Source of the DNA: Sphingobium sp. Leaf26
Lineage (GTDB): Bacteria; Pseudomonadota; Alphaproteobacteria; Sphingomonadales; Sphingomonadaceae
Assembly (NCBI RefSeq): GCF_001421665.1
Contig: NZ_LMKV01000030.1
Coordinates: forward strand, 62,001 to 126,000
DNA length: 64,000 bases
Direction of reading: 5' to 3'
Below the pieces are notes generated by a model. That model was not told the origin of the DNA and ran no database searches. It was given only the letters and a program-made list of their open reading frames with translations. The translations under genes and the position numbers were made by a program. This document shows positions 35,899 through 44,174 of the stretch, in pieces (within the stretch, counting starts at the first letter, position 1; each line of letters begins with the position of its first letter).

Positions 35899-38193
35899 GT
35901 GGCCGATCAGGAACAGGAAGGACGGCGGATTCAGGTCGCCAATGCGCGGCCGGAAGATGCAGGGCGCGGTCTGGCGCGGATACCGCTGGCGGTAATGGCG
36001 CAATTGCAACTGGCCGAAGGCGATGTGATCGAGATCGTCGGCAAGCGCGCCACGCCGGCGCGCGTAGTGCGTCCGTACAAGGAGGATGAAGGGCTGGACG
36101 TGCTGCGCCTCGACGGGTTGCAGCGCGCCAATGCCGGGGTGGGGTCGGGCGATTTCGTCCAGATCATGAAGGCGGAGCCGCGACCGGCCCAGCGGGTGGT
36201 GTTCGCACCTGCACAAAATAATCTACGACTACAGGGCAATCCCGATGCGCTGAAGCGGGTCTTCTACCAGCGGCCGCTGACTGCCGGCGATGTCGTCGCG
36301 ACCGCCGGGCAGCAGCAGGTGCCACCCAACGACATGCCGCCGCAACTGCGGCAGATGCTGGCGGCGCCGGCCTATGCCTTGCAGGAAATCCGGCTGGTGG
36401 TGGTGTCGACCGTGCCCAAGGGCATCGTCCATATCGACGCAGAGACCGAAGTCGAACTGCGCGCCGAATATGAGGAACCGCGCGAATCGCGCCGCGCCGA
36501 CGTCACCTATGACGATGTCGGCGGCATGGCCGATGCGATCGACCAGTTGCGCGAGATGGTGGAGTTGCCGCTGCGCTATCCCGAACTGTTCACGCGGCTG
36601 GGCGTCGATCCGCCCAAGGGGGTGCTGCTGCACGGCCCGCCGGGAACCGGCAAGACGCGGCTGGCCCGCGCGGTCGCCAATGAATCGGACGCGGAATTCT
36701 TCCTGATCAACGGACCGGAGATCATGGGCTCCGCCTATGGCGAATCCGAAAAGCAGCTGCGCGAGATATTCGAGGCGGCGGCCAAGTCCTCGCCCTCTAT
36801 CCTGTTCATCGACGAGATCGATTCGATCGCGCCCAAGCGCGGCAATGTGACCGGCGAGACGGAAAAGCGCCTCGTCGCGCAATTGTTGACGCTGATGGAC
36901 GGTCTGGAGCCGCGCACCAATCTGGTCGTCATCGCCGCGACCAACCGGCCCGAAGCGATCGATGAGGCGCTGCGGCGACCGGGGCGCTTCGACCGCGAAA
37001 TCATCGTGGGCGTGCCGGATGAGCGCGGGCGGCGCGAGATATTGGGCATCCATACGCGCGGCATGCCGCTGGGCGACAAGGTCGACCTCGCCGAACTGGC
37101 GCGCATGACCTATGGCTTTGTCGGCGCGGACATGGCGGCGCTGACCCGCGAGGCGGCGATCGAGACGGTGCGCCGCTTCATGCCGCGCCTCAACCTGGAA
37201 GACGGCACGATCCCGCCCGACGTGCTGGAAGAACTGTCCGTCACGCGGGAGGATTTCCTGTCGGCGATCAAGCGGGTCCAGCCTTCGGCGATGCGCGAAG
37301 TGATGGTGCAGGCGCCCAATGTCAGTTGGGAGGATATCGGCGGGCTGGACGACGCGCAGATGCGCCTGAAGGAAGGGGTCGAGCTGCCGCTCAAAGACCC
37401 CGACGCCTTCCGCCGGATCGGTATTCGCCCGGCCAAGGGCTTCCTGCTCTACGGCCCACCCGGCACCGGCAAGACCTTGCTGGCGAAGGCGGTCGCGCGC
37501 GAGGCGCAGGCCAATTTCATCGCCACCAAATCGAGCGACCTCCTGTCGAAATGGTATGGCGAGAGCGAGCAGCAGATCGCCCGCCTGTTCGCCCGCGCGC
37601 GGCAGGTGGCCCCGACCGTGATCTTCATCGACGAACTGGACAGTCTGGTGCCCGCGCGCGGCGGTGGGCTGGGCGAACCGGCGGTGACGGAGCGGGTGGT
37701 GAACACCATATTGGCCGAGATGGACGGGCTGGAGGAACTGCAATCGGTGGTGGTCATCGGCGCGACCAACCGGCCGACGCTGATCGACCCGGCGCTGTTG
37801 CGACCGGGGCGGTTCGATGAGCTAGTCTATGTGCCCGTCCCCGACGAAGCGGGGCGGCGGCGCATATTGGGCATCCATACGGCCAAGATGCCGCTGGCCG
37901 ACGATGTCGATCTGGACCGCATGGCGGCGGCGACGGAGCGGTTCACCGGTGCGGACCTTGAAGACCTCGTCCGCCGCGCCGGCCTGTTCGCGCTGCGCCA
38001 GTCGCTATCGGTGGACAAGGTGACGCAGGCCCATTTCGAAAGCGCGCTGGAGGACACGCGCGCGTCCGTCACGCCCGAAATGGAGCGCGAATATGAGCAG
38101 ATACAGTCGCAATTGAAGCAGCGGGCGATGCAGGTCGACCCGATCGGCTTCATCGCGCCGGGCATGGTGCGATCGCGCGACCGGGCCGATTGA
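35899..38193 (+). CDS. CDC48/VAT-type double AAA+ ATPase
   Basis: A 764-aa protein with a CDC48 N-domain (IPLAVMAQLQLAEGDVIEIVGK) and two AAA modules. D1 has Walker A GPPGTGKTRL (about 245-254) and Walker B ILFIDEIDS; D2 has GPPGTGKTLLAK (about 518) and VIFIDELDS; both have the NRP/RPGRFD arginine-finger region. The start is GTG 35899; an ATG-like frame from 35731 would run through the small-RNA terminator. The C-terminus (VRSRDRAD) lacks the HbYX tail used by archaeal relatives to dock on a proteasome, fitting a bacterium without one. Probably a protein unfoldase or segregase. Confidence 0.88.
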   Translation: MADQEQEGRRIQVANARPEDAGRGLARIPLAVMAQLQLAEGDVIEIVGKRATPARVVRPYKEDEGLDVLRLDGLQRANAGVGSGDFVQIMKAEPRPAQRVVFAPAQNNLRLQGNPDALKRVFYQRPLTAGDVVATAGQQQVPPNDMPPQLRQMLAAPAYALQEIRLVVVSTVPKGIVHIDAETEVELRAEYEEPRESRRADVTYDDVGGMADAIDQLREMVELPLRYPELFTRLGVDPPKGVLLHGPPGTGKTRLARAVANESDAEFFLINGPEIMGSAYGESEKQLREIFEAAAKSSPSILFIDEIDSIAPKRGNVTGETEKRLVAQLLTLMDGLEPRTNLVVIAATNRPEAIDEALRRPGRFDREIIVGVPDERGRREILGIHTRGMPLGDKVDLAELARMTYGFVGADMAALTREAAIETVRRFMPRLNLEDGTIPPDVLEELSVTREDFLSAIKRVQPSAMREVMVQAPNVSWEDIGGLDDAQMRLKEGVELPLKDPDAFRRIGIRPAKGFLLYGPPGTGKTLLAKAVAREAQANFIATKSSDLLSKWYGESEQQIARLFARARQVAPTVIFIDELDSLVPARGGGLGEPAVTERVVNTILAEMDGLEELQSVVVIGATNRPTLIDPALLRPGRFDELVYVPVPDEAGRRRILGIHTAKMPLADDVDLDRMAAATERFTGADLEDLVRRAGLFALRQSLSVDKVTQAHFESALEDTRASVTPEMEREYEQIQSQLKQRAMQVDPIGFIAPGMVRSRDRAD

Positions 38194-38206
38194 TGTGGTC
38201 CTACAG

Positions 38207-38243
38207 GCGGGGAGGGCGGATTGAACCCATCAGCCCTCCCCGC
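38207..38243. repeat. 11-bp perfect stem after the AAA ATPase
   Basis: GCGGGGAGGGC and GCCCTCCCCGC around a 15-nt loop, 14 bp after the stop codon. Position suggests transcript stabilisation or termination, but no T-run follows. Confidence 0.5.
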
Positions 38244-38329
38244 GTTCATGACAGACATGTTGCAAAGCCGCTTGCCAGCAAGGCCGGGATTTGCAAGGCG
38301 TTCCGGATGATACTCACAGGCGGATGTTG

Positions 38330-38977
38330 ATGGCCTCCACTCCATATAAGAAGACCAAGAAGGCCAAGGCCGGCGCAGGGAAGTCCGGTTCCTTTTTCAG
38401 CCAGTGGGGCATGTTCTTTCGCCAGTTCATCAAGCATCCCGGCATGATAGGGTCGGTCATCCCGTCCTCCGCGACGCTGGTGGACCGGATGCTGGATCAG
38501 GTGGACTGGCGCAACACCCGCCTGTTCGTGGAATATGGTCCGGGCGTCGGTACCTTCACCCGTCCCATTCTGGACCGGCTGCCGGCCGATGCGATGCTGC
38601 TCGCCATCGACCTCAATCTGGATTTCGTCGCCTATCTGGAGGCGGAGATTGACGATCCGCGCCTGCGCGTCGTCCACGGCTCCGCCGCCGATGTGCGCCG
38701 CTTCATCACGGAAGCGGGCCATTATCAGGCGGATTATGTGTTGTCCGGCATTCCCTTCTCGACCCTGCCCGATGGTGTGGGCGAGGCCATCTGTGCCGAA
38801 ACACGGCGCGCGTTGCGGCCGGGCGGCGCCTTCCTCATCTATCAATATTCGCGTTATGTGCTGCGTTTCCTGAACCCGATCTTCGGCGACGTCAGCGATG
38901 CGCTGGAATGGCGCAATATTCCCCCCTGCCGCATGATCCGCGCGGTGCGGGAAGAGGAACTGGCGCAGGCGGCCTGA
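38330..38977 (+). CDS. Class I SAM-dependent methyltransferase, phospholipid N-methyltransferase-like
   Basis: A 215-aa protein with a basic N-terminus (MASTPYKKTKKAKAG) and a methyltransferase core: motif I VEYGPGVGTFT, motif II near AMLLAIDLNLDF, and DYVLSGIPFSTLPDG. The late phrase RNIPPCRMIRA resembles bacterial PmtA-type phosphatidylethanolamine methyltransferases and the related rRNA adenine dimethylases. A basic tail is compatible with membrane lipid or nucleic acid as substrate. Lipid methylation is the more likely reading but is not proved. Confidence 0.75.
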   Translation: MASTPYKKTKKAKAGAGKSGSFFSQWGMFFRQFIKHPGMIGSVIPSSATLVDRMLDQVDWRNTRLFVEYGPGVGTFTRPILDRLPADAMLLAIDLNLDFVAYLEAEIDDPRLRVVHGSAADVRRFITEAGHYQADYVLSGIPFSTLPDGVGEAICAETRRALRPGGAFLIYQYSRYVLRFLNPIFGDVSDALEWRNIPPCRMIRAVREEELAQAA

Positions 38978-39115
38978 ACCGGCGGCAGAACAGGGGACCG
39001 ACCCGGAGGCTGATCCAGATCAACAACGTCCCGTTTTCGGGCGCTTGCTACCCCCGACTCATTTGACTCGACCTATGCTTTGGCCCAGGCCGGTGCCGGG
39101 GTATGGGGGATTTCT

Positions 39116-40216
39116 ATGGCGACTCGCGCCAAGGATGATGAGGCTTGGGCGGACATGTTTCTGTCCGCTGCGCTGGAACCGGAAAAATGGGGCGCCGCCA
39201 TTCAGGCGATGGCGTGGGCTACCGGCTCGGCGCATGGCCAGATGATCGGTTTCGGGCCGGGCGCATGGGGCTTCAACTGGATCAGCGATATCGACGCGGA
39301 CATCGTGGCGAAGGGCGCGGCGGTCGACCAGGCCAAGCCGGACCTCAATTTCCGCATTGCCGCCGACCGGCTGCCGGATCGGCCAGCCGTGGTGCATGAA
39401 GCGCATTATGACATGGCCCGCCCGACGCTGCGATCGGATGACTATCTCGACCTCTGTTCGGATTTCGACATTTTCGACGGTTGCCAGACCCGGCTGATGG
39501 GCACGCCGGACCAGATGGTAGGGCTGGCGCTGCTGCGCAATGGCAAGGATGGCCGGACCAGTCTGGAGCAGCGCGATGTCTTCGCCCGGATTGCCGGTCA
39601 TGCCCGGTCCGCCGTGCTGTTGCAGCAGGCGATCGAGGCGCAGGGCTTTGCGCTCCTGTCCGGCACGTTCGAATCCATGGATCGGGCCTGCTGGCTGCTC
39701 GATGCGACCGGCAGGGTGGGCGGCATGACTCCGCGCGCCGAGGCGCTGCTGTCCAACAGCCGCATCCATGTCAGCGATGGCTGGCTGGCGAGCGAGCGCG
39801 CGGACGAGACGCGCGCGATCCTGCGGGCGATGCGCAGCGCCATCGTGCCGCCCGGCCGGACCGCCGATCCTGTCGCGCTGGCGGATGATGCCGGGGGCGT
39901 GGCGATCATGCTGGAATTCCATCCGCTGCCGGTGCGGCCCTGGGCGCTGCCCTTCGCCCCGCGCGCGATCGTGATCGCACGCGTGGGGGAGCCGACCGAG
40001 CGGCACGTCCAACTGCTGACCCGCACCTTTCGCCTGACCCCGGCGGAGGCGGACATCGCCATCCGTCTGGCGGCGGGGCAATCGCGCCAGCAGATCGCGG
40101 CCGCCCGCAATGTATCGGTGGAGACGCTCAAGGTGCAGTTGCGCAGCATCTACGAGAAGACCGGTTGCAACCGGGAATCGCAGTTGGTGCGGATCGTCGG
40201 GCTTATCAGTCACTGA
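39116..40216 (+). CDS. LuxR-type transcriptional regulator with unknown sensor domain
   Basis: A 366-aa protein. The C-terminal 65 residues form a LuxR/GerE helix-turn-helix (FRLTPAEADIAIRLAAGQSRQQIAAARNVSVETLKVQLRSIYEKTGC). The long N-terminal part has PAS/GAF-like composition but no clear signature; it lacks the autoinducer-domain residues of LuxR solos. GGGGGA is 5 nt before ATG 39116. No partner gene suggests the signal. Confidence 0.8.
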   Translation: MATRAKDDEAWADMFLSAALEPEKWGAAIQAMAWATGSAHGQMIGFGPGAWGFNWISDIDADIVAKGAAVDQAKPDLNFRIAADRLPDRPAVVHEAHYDMARPTLRSDDYLDLCSDFDIFDGCQTRLMGTPDQMVGLALLRNGKDGRTSLEQRDVFARIAGHARSAVLLQQAIEAQGFALLSGTFESMDRACWLLDATGRVGGMTPRAEALLSNSRIHVSDGWLASERADETRAILRAMRSAIVPPGRTADPVALADDAGGVAIMLEFHPLPVRPWALPFAPRAIVIARVGEPTERHVQLLTRTFRLTPAEADIAIRLAAGQSRQQIAAARNVSVETLKVQLRSIYEKTGCNRESQLVRIVGLISH

Positions 40217-40241
40217 ACGAAAGCGGAATTTTCTGCCGCCT

Positions 40242-40257
40242 TACCCCCATGGGGGTA
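40242..40257. promoter_or_regulatory. 16-bp perfect palindrome resembling a CsoR/RcnR-family operator
   Basis: TACCCCCATGGGGGTA: a G/C tract flanked by TA ends, as in operators of CsoR-type repressors. It is nested in GCCGCC/GGCGGC arms (40235-40266). No CsoR-family gene is in the window, so the assignment is by resemblance only. Confidence 0.35.
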
Positions 40258-40313
40258 TGTGGCGGCGATGCCGAATCGCTAGACGCAAGGATAAGCAGGC
40301 TTCCCTGCCCGCT

Positions 40314-40351
40314 GACGGCCGGGTCATATTGCGACCCATGATCCGGCCGTC
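40314..40351. other. Hairpin in the proA leader region
   Basis: GACGGCCGG (40314-40322) pairs with CCGGCCGTC (40343-40351), with an inner GGGTC/GACCC alternative. It lies about 100 bp before proA and is followed by a pyrimidine-rich stretch. It could be a terminator of the LuxR-type gene or a leader structure; nothing identifies it further. Confidence 0.35.
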
Positions 40352-40450
40352 GGTACTCCTCTCTTTTTCGGTTACGCTCTCCCGTTCCGCCTGCCTTCGC
40401 GTTGGCGCGCTTTCATGCTAAGGCGCGGCGAAATACGGCCGAGAGTGATG

Positions 40451-41716
40451 ATGAACGATCTGACCCAGACCCCCGAAATGCTCATCGCGACGATGGGCGC
40501 GCGCGCGCGTCGCGCCGCAGCGACGATCGCACAGGCGAGTGACGCGCAGAAGGCCGACGCCCTGCGCCGCGCCGCGCAGGCGCTGCGGGATCAGGCGCCA
40601 GCAATCATCGCCGCCAATGCGCGCGACATGGACAATGCGGTGGCCAATGGCCTGTCGCCAGCCATGCTCGACCGGCTGAAGCTGAACGAGGATCGCGTCT
40701 CCGCGACCGCCGACGGCGTGGATCAGGTCGCGGCGCTCGCCAATCCGCTGGGCAGCGTGATCGACAGGTCGGTGCGGCCCAACGGGCTGGAACTGAGCCG
40801 GGTGCGCGTGCCGTTGGGCGTGATCGGCATCATCTATGAAAGCCGGCCGAATGTGACGGCCGATGCGGCAGCCTTGTGCCTGCGCGCGGGCAATGCGGTG
40901 ATCCTGCGCGGCGGCAGCGAGGCGAAGGAAAGCAATCGCGCCATCCATGCCGCGATCGTGGAGGGCATCGTGGCCGCCGGGTTGCCCGCCGAAGTGGTGC
41001 AACTGGTGCCCACTACCGATCGCGCGGCGGTCGGTGCGCTGCTCAAAGCGTCGGAATTTGTCGACCTGATCGTGCCGCGCGGCGGCAAGAGCCTGGTCGC
41101 GCGGGTGCAGGAGGAAGCGCGGGTGCCCGTGCTCGCCCATCTGGACGGCATCAACCACAGTTATGTCGATGGCGCGGCGGACCCTGCCATGGCGCAGGCG
41201 CTGGTCGTCAACGCCAAGATGCGCCGTACCGGCGTGTGCGGATCGACCGAGACGGTGCTGATCGACCGGGCCTATGGCCATGCGCCCGCGCTGGTGCGCG
41301 CGCTGCTCGACACCAAATGCGCAGTGCGCGGGGACGCAGCGGTGCAGGCGATGGACGCGCGCGTCACGGCGGCGAGCGACGAGGATTGGGACACCGAATA
41401 TCTCGACGCGATCGTTTCGGTCCGGCAGGTCGATGGCGTGGAGGACGCGATCGCCCATATCGCTGCCCATGCCAGCCACCATACCGACGCGATCATCACC
41501 GAAGATGCGGCGACGGCGGAGCATTTCCTCAACGCCGTGGACAGCGCGATCGTGATGTGGAACGCCTCCACCCAGTTCGCCGATGGCGGCGAGTTCGGGC
41601 TTGGCGCGGAAATCGGCATTTCGACCGGTCGCCTGCATGCGCGCGGGCCAGTGGCGCTGGAAGGGCTGACCACCTACAAGTGGATCGTGCGCGGGCGGGG
41701 CCAGACGCGGCCCTGA
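40451..41716 (+). CDS. proA: Gamma-glutamyl phosphate reductase
   Basis: A 421-aa aldehyde-dehydrogenase-like enzyme of proline synthesis. The catalytic Cys is in [55 protein letters not shown] and the C-terminal [18 protein letters not shown] are diagnostic. The start is ATG 40451, or the adjacent ATG 40448. proB is not in the window. Confidence 0.96.
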   Translation: MNDLTQTPEMLIATMGARARRAAATIAQASDAQKADALRRAAQALRDQAPAIIAANARDMDNAVANGLSPAMLDRLKLNEDRVSATADGVDQVAALANPLGSVIDRSVRPNGLELSRVRVPLGVIGIIYESRPNVTADAAALCLRAGNAVILRGGSEAKESNRAIHAAIVEGIVAAGLPAEVVQLVPTTDRAAVGALLKASEFVDLIVPRGGKSLVARVQEEARVPVLAHLDGINHSYVDGAADPAMAQALVVNAKMRRTGVCGSTETVLIDRAYGHAPALVRALLDTKCAVRGDAAVQAMDARVTAASDEDWDTEYLDAIVSVRQVDGVEDAIAHIAAHASHHTDAIITEDAATAEHFLNAVDSAIVMWNASTQFADGGEFGLGAEIGISTGRLHARGPVALEGLTTYKWIVRGRGQTRP

Positions 41717-41765
41717 CAATTCTGTCCTACATGGCCGGATCATGCGATGGTCCGGCTGATCGTTC

Positions 41766-41872
41766 GCGGGCCTGACTTTCTGATAGGATCAGGCCCGCGC
41801 AACGAAATTTCACGATCTGCGGGAAAAGTGCGAAGTTAAGGAGCGATCGCTCCCCGGCCTGCGCCGGAGAAC
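41766..41872. repeat. Hairpins in the proA-kdsA convergent gap
   Basis: GCGGGCCTGA (41766-41775) pairs perfectly with TCAGGCCCGC (41789-41798). Further on, GGAGCGATCGCTCC (41840-41853) is a perfect palindrome and TCCCCGGCCTGCGCCGGAGA (41851-41870) is a diverged copy of the GTTCCCCGG hairpin family. Probable bidirectional termination region; no T-runs. Confidence 0.45.
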
Positions 41873-41891
41873 CGGAACAGGGCGGGCCTTT

Positions 41892-42728
41892 TCAGCCCTT
41901 CACCACGCCATCGATCGCAACCAGCTTCTCCAGCATCGGCCCGACCCAATCGAGCGGCAGCATGACCGGGCCGTCGGACGGGGCATTGTCCGGGTCTTCA
42001 TGGGCCTCGGCAAAGATCGCCGCGACCCCGGCCGCCACCGCGCTGCGGGCGAGCAGGGGCGCAAATTCGCGCTGGCCGCCGGATGCAGAGCCAAGCCCGC
42101 CGGGCTGCTGCACCGAATGGGTGGCGTCGAACACGACGGGATAGCCGGTCTGCGCCATGGTCGGCAGTGCACGCATGTCGCTGACCAGCGTGTTATAGCC
42201 AAAGCTTGCCCCGCGCTCGGTCAGCAATATGCGCTCATTGCCGGTGGAAGCGACCTTCTGCGCCACCGCCGCCATGTCCCAAGGGGCGAGGAACTGGCCC
42301 TTCTTGACGTTGATGACCGCGCCTGTCCGGCCGGCCGCGATCAGCAGGTCGGTCTGGCGGCAGAGAAAGGCCGGAATCTGGAGAATGTCGACCGCCTGTG
42401 CCGCGGCCTCCACCTGCTCGGCCCCGTGAATGTCGGTCAGCACCGGACAGCCCAGCGTCGCCTTCACCTCGGCCAGGATCGCCAGGCCCGCGTCGATGCC
42501 GACGCCGCGCCGACCCGATACCGATGTCCGGTTCGCCTTGTCGAAGCTGCTCTTGAAGATGAAGGGCACGCCCGCCTTGCCCGCCGCCTTCGCCAGCGCG
42601 TCGGCCATGAACAGCGCATGGTCGCGGCTTTCGATCTGGCAGGGGCCGGAAATCAGGACGAAGGGCAGGTCGTTACCGAAGGTGATCGGGCCGACGTTCA
42701 CATGCTTGGGCTGGGTCATGCCGCTCAT
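41892..42728 (-). CDS. kdsA: 3-deoxy-8-phosphooctulonate synthase (KDO-8-P synthase)
   Basis: A 278-aa enzyme making KDO-8-phosphate for lipopolysaccharide. [63 protein letters not shown] and [19 protein letters not shown] are all family signatures. The start ATG 42728 overlaps the stop of the upstream small membrane-protein gene (ATGA), so the two are coupled; ATG 42719 is an alternative. Confidence 0.95.
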   Translation of the reverse strand: MSGMTQPKHVNVGPITFGNDLPFVLISGPCQIESRDHALFMADALAKAAGKAGVPFIFKSSFDKANRTSVSGRRGVGIDAGLAILAEVKATLGCPVLTDIHGAEQVEAAAQAVDILQIPAFLCRQTDLLIAAGRTGAVINVKKGQFLAPWDMAAVAQKVASTGNERILLTERGASFGYNTLVSDMRALPTMAQTGYPVVFDATHSVQQPGGLGSASGGQREFAPLLARSAVAAGVAAIFAEAHEDPDNAPSDGPVMLPLDWVGPMLEKLVAIDGVVKG

Positions 42729-43018
42729 TTGGGCGTTTTGGCGAAGCGGCGCAACAATTGACCGCGCCACAGCCCCTTGCCTGGATGATAGTTCCAGCAG
42801 AACCAGCCGAAGGTCAGGCACGCCAGCAGTGCGGGCAGCGCCATCGGATCGCCATTGGCCTTCATATGGCGATAGAAGGTCATGTCGGCCCGCCACCGGT
42901 CCCGTTCGCCGCCGCCGCCATTGATGCCGTACATATTATCATGTTTGCGGCAACCGACATTGCGGTTGTATTTGCGGTGGTCGATGAAATAGCAATAATC
43001 GCGCTCGGATATACTCAT
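42725..43018 (-). CDS. Small membrane protein with a phospholipase A2-like CxxHDxxY motif
   Basis: A 97-aa protein. Residues 23-30 read C-R-K-H-D-N-M-Y, an exact match to the CxxHDxxY catalytic motif of prokaryotic phospholipase A2 folds, followed by a Gly-rich turn and acidic/basic helix ([12 protein letters not shown]) that could supply the partner Asp. One membrane segment follows (about residues 60-77) and then a basic tail. It is coupled to kdsA. ATG 43018 is chosen over TTG 43054; the start ATG shares CATG with the opposite gene. PLA2 activity is predicted from the motif only. Confidence 0.7.
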   Translation of the reverse strand: MSISERDYCYFIDHRKYNRNVGCRKHDNMYGINGGGGERDRWRADMTFYRHMKANGDPMALPALLACLTFGWFCWNYHPGKGLWRGQLLRRFAKTPK

Positions 43019-44174
43019 GGATCCGATTAGGGCGGGGGCGGTGGAAAAGTTCAAGCGTAAAGTCTTTTATCTGGGTGGGTTCGACCCGCGCGGGGTGCGT
43101 TTCTATCACCAGCTCTATCGCGATCAGGCGGCGCGCCATGCGGCCCTGACCGGCGATAGTCTGGCGGTAAGCGCGCGGCGTGCAGGCGCGGCCGGATCGA
43201 CCGTGTCGGCGGCCTGGACCGTGGACAATGACGCGGCCGGCACCCAGACCGACTATGAATATCTGCGCTGGGAGGATCTGGTCGGGAAAGTGTGGATTCG
43301 CAATCCGCTCAAACTCGCCTGGCGCTCCATCGCCACCTATGTCGGCCATGGCCGCTTCATGCAGTTCAAGCGGATGAAGGCCCTGCGGCCCGGCCCGGTG
43401 CTGACCATCTGCTACCCGCCCTTTCTGGCGGTGATGATCCCGCTCCTGTTCGCGCTGATCCCGGCGCTGTTGCTGTGGACCGTGCTGCCTTTCTGGGCGG
43501 CGGCGCTGGTGGGCGTGGGCGTGAGTGCGCTGCTGTCGGGCCGGTGGCTGAACAAGCTGGTCGTGCCCTGGTTGCTGCGCTTCATTCATTATCATCATAG
43601 GCTGGCGGCCGGCGGTCCGGGCGCGGCGCTGGACGAGCGGCTCGATGCCTTTGCCCAGCGTATCGCGGACGAACTGGACGGACCGTGGGACGAAATCCTG
43701 TTCGTCACGCACAGCGCCGGCACGATCCTGGGCATGTCGGTGATGCGCCGCCTGTTCGACCGGCGCGGCGATGGGGTGCCGGCCCATTTCGCCATGGTCG
43801 GGCTGGGCCAGGTGGTGCCGGTGGTGGCGCTGCGCACCGATGCCCGCTGGTATCATGCGGACCTCAGCGCGCTGGCCGACAAGCCTTTCCGCTATGTCGA
43901 CCTGTCCTTCCCGCCGGATGGCGCGGCCTATTTCAACGTGAATCCGCTGCTTCTTGTCGCCGATCGACATGCGGCGCGGGTCGACATGCTATCGCCGCGC
44001 TTCCACCTCTTCTATGAGCCGGAAAATTATCATGGCGGCTGGTCCAACAAATATGAGGCGCATTTCGATTATCTGCGCGTCGGGGATCGCCTGTCGCCTG
44101 TCGATTTCATCAGTCTGACAGCGGGTCGCCGCCGCCTCGACGAATCCATCGCCGCCTTCAGGACGATCCCATGA
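43017..44174 (+). CDS. Membrane protein with serine-hydrolase-like domain
   Basis: Up to 385 aa. The N-terminal part (KVFYLGGFDPRGVRFYHQLY) is followed by two close hydrophobic segments (about residues 128-175) and a C-terminal domain in which LFVTHSAGTILGMSVM holds Ser233 in an alpha/beta-hydrolase-like elbow. A lipase or esterase role is plausible but the rest of the triad is not obvious. The start may be ATG 43017 or GTG 43041, which has a better purine-rich site. The stop overlaps the P450 start (ATGA), so both are made together. Confidence 0.7.
   Translation: MDPIRAGAVEKFKRKVFYLGGFDPRGVRFYHQLYRDQAARHAALTGDSLAVSARRAGAAGSTVSAAWTVDNDAAGTQTDYEYLRWEDLVGKVWIRNPLKLAWRSIATYVGHGRFMQFKRMKALRPGPVLTICYPPFLAVMIPLLFALIPALLLWTVLPFWAAALVGVGVSALLSGRWLNKLVVPWLLRFIHYHHRLAAGGPGAALDERLDAFAQRIADELDGPWDEILFVTHSAGTILGMSVMRRLFDRRGDGVPAHFAMVGLGQVVPVVALRTDARWYHADLSALADKPFRYVDLSFPPDGAAYFNVNPLLLVADRHAARVDMLSPRFHLFYEPENYHGGWSNKYEAHFDYLRVGDRLSPVDFISLTAGRRRLDESIAAFRTIP

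Noticed and set aside
42001..42761. 253-codon + strand frame opposite kdsA
   Set aside because: Antisense to a complete kdsA, no domain.
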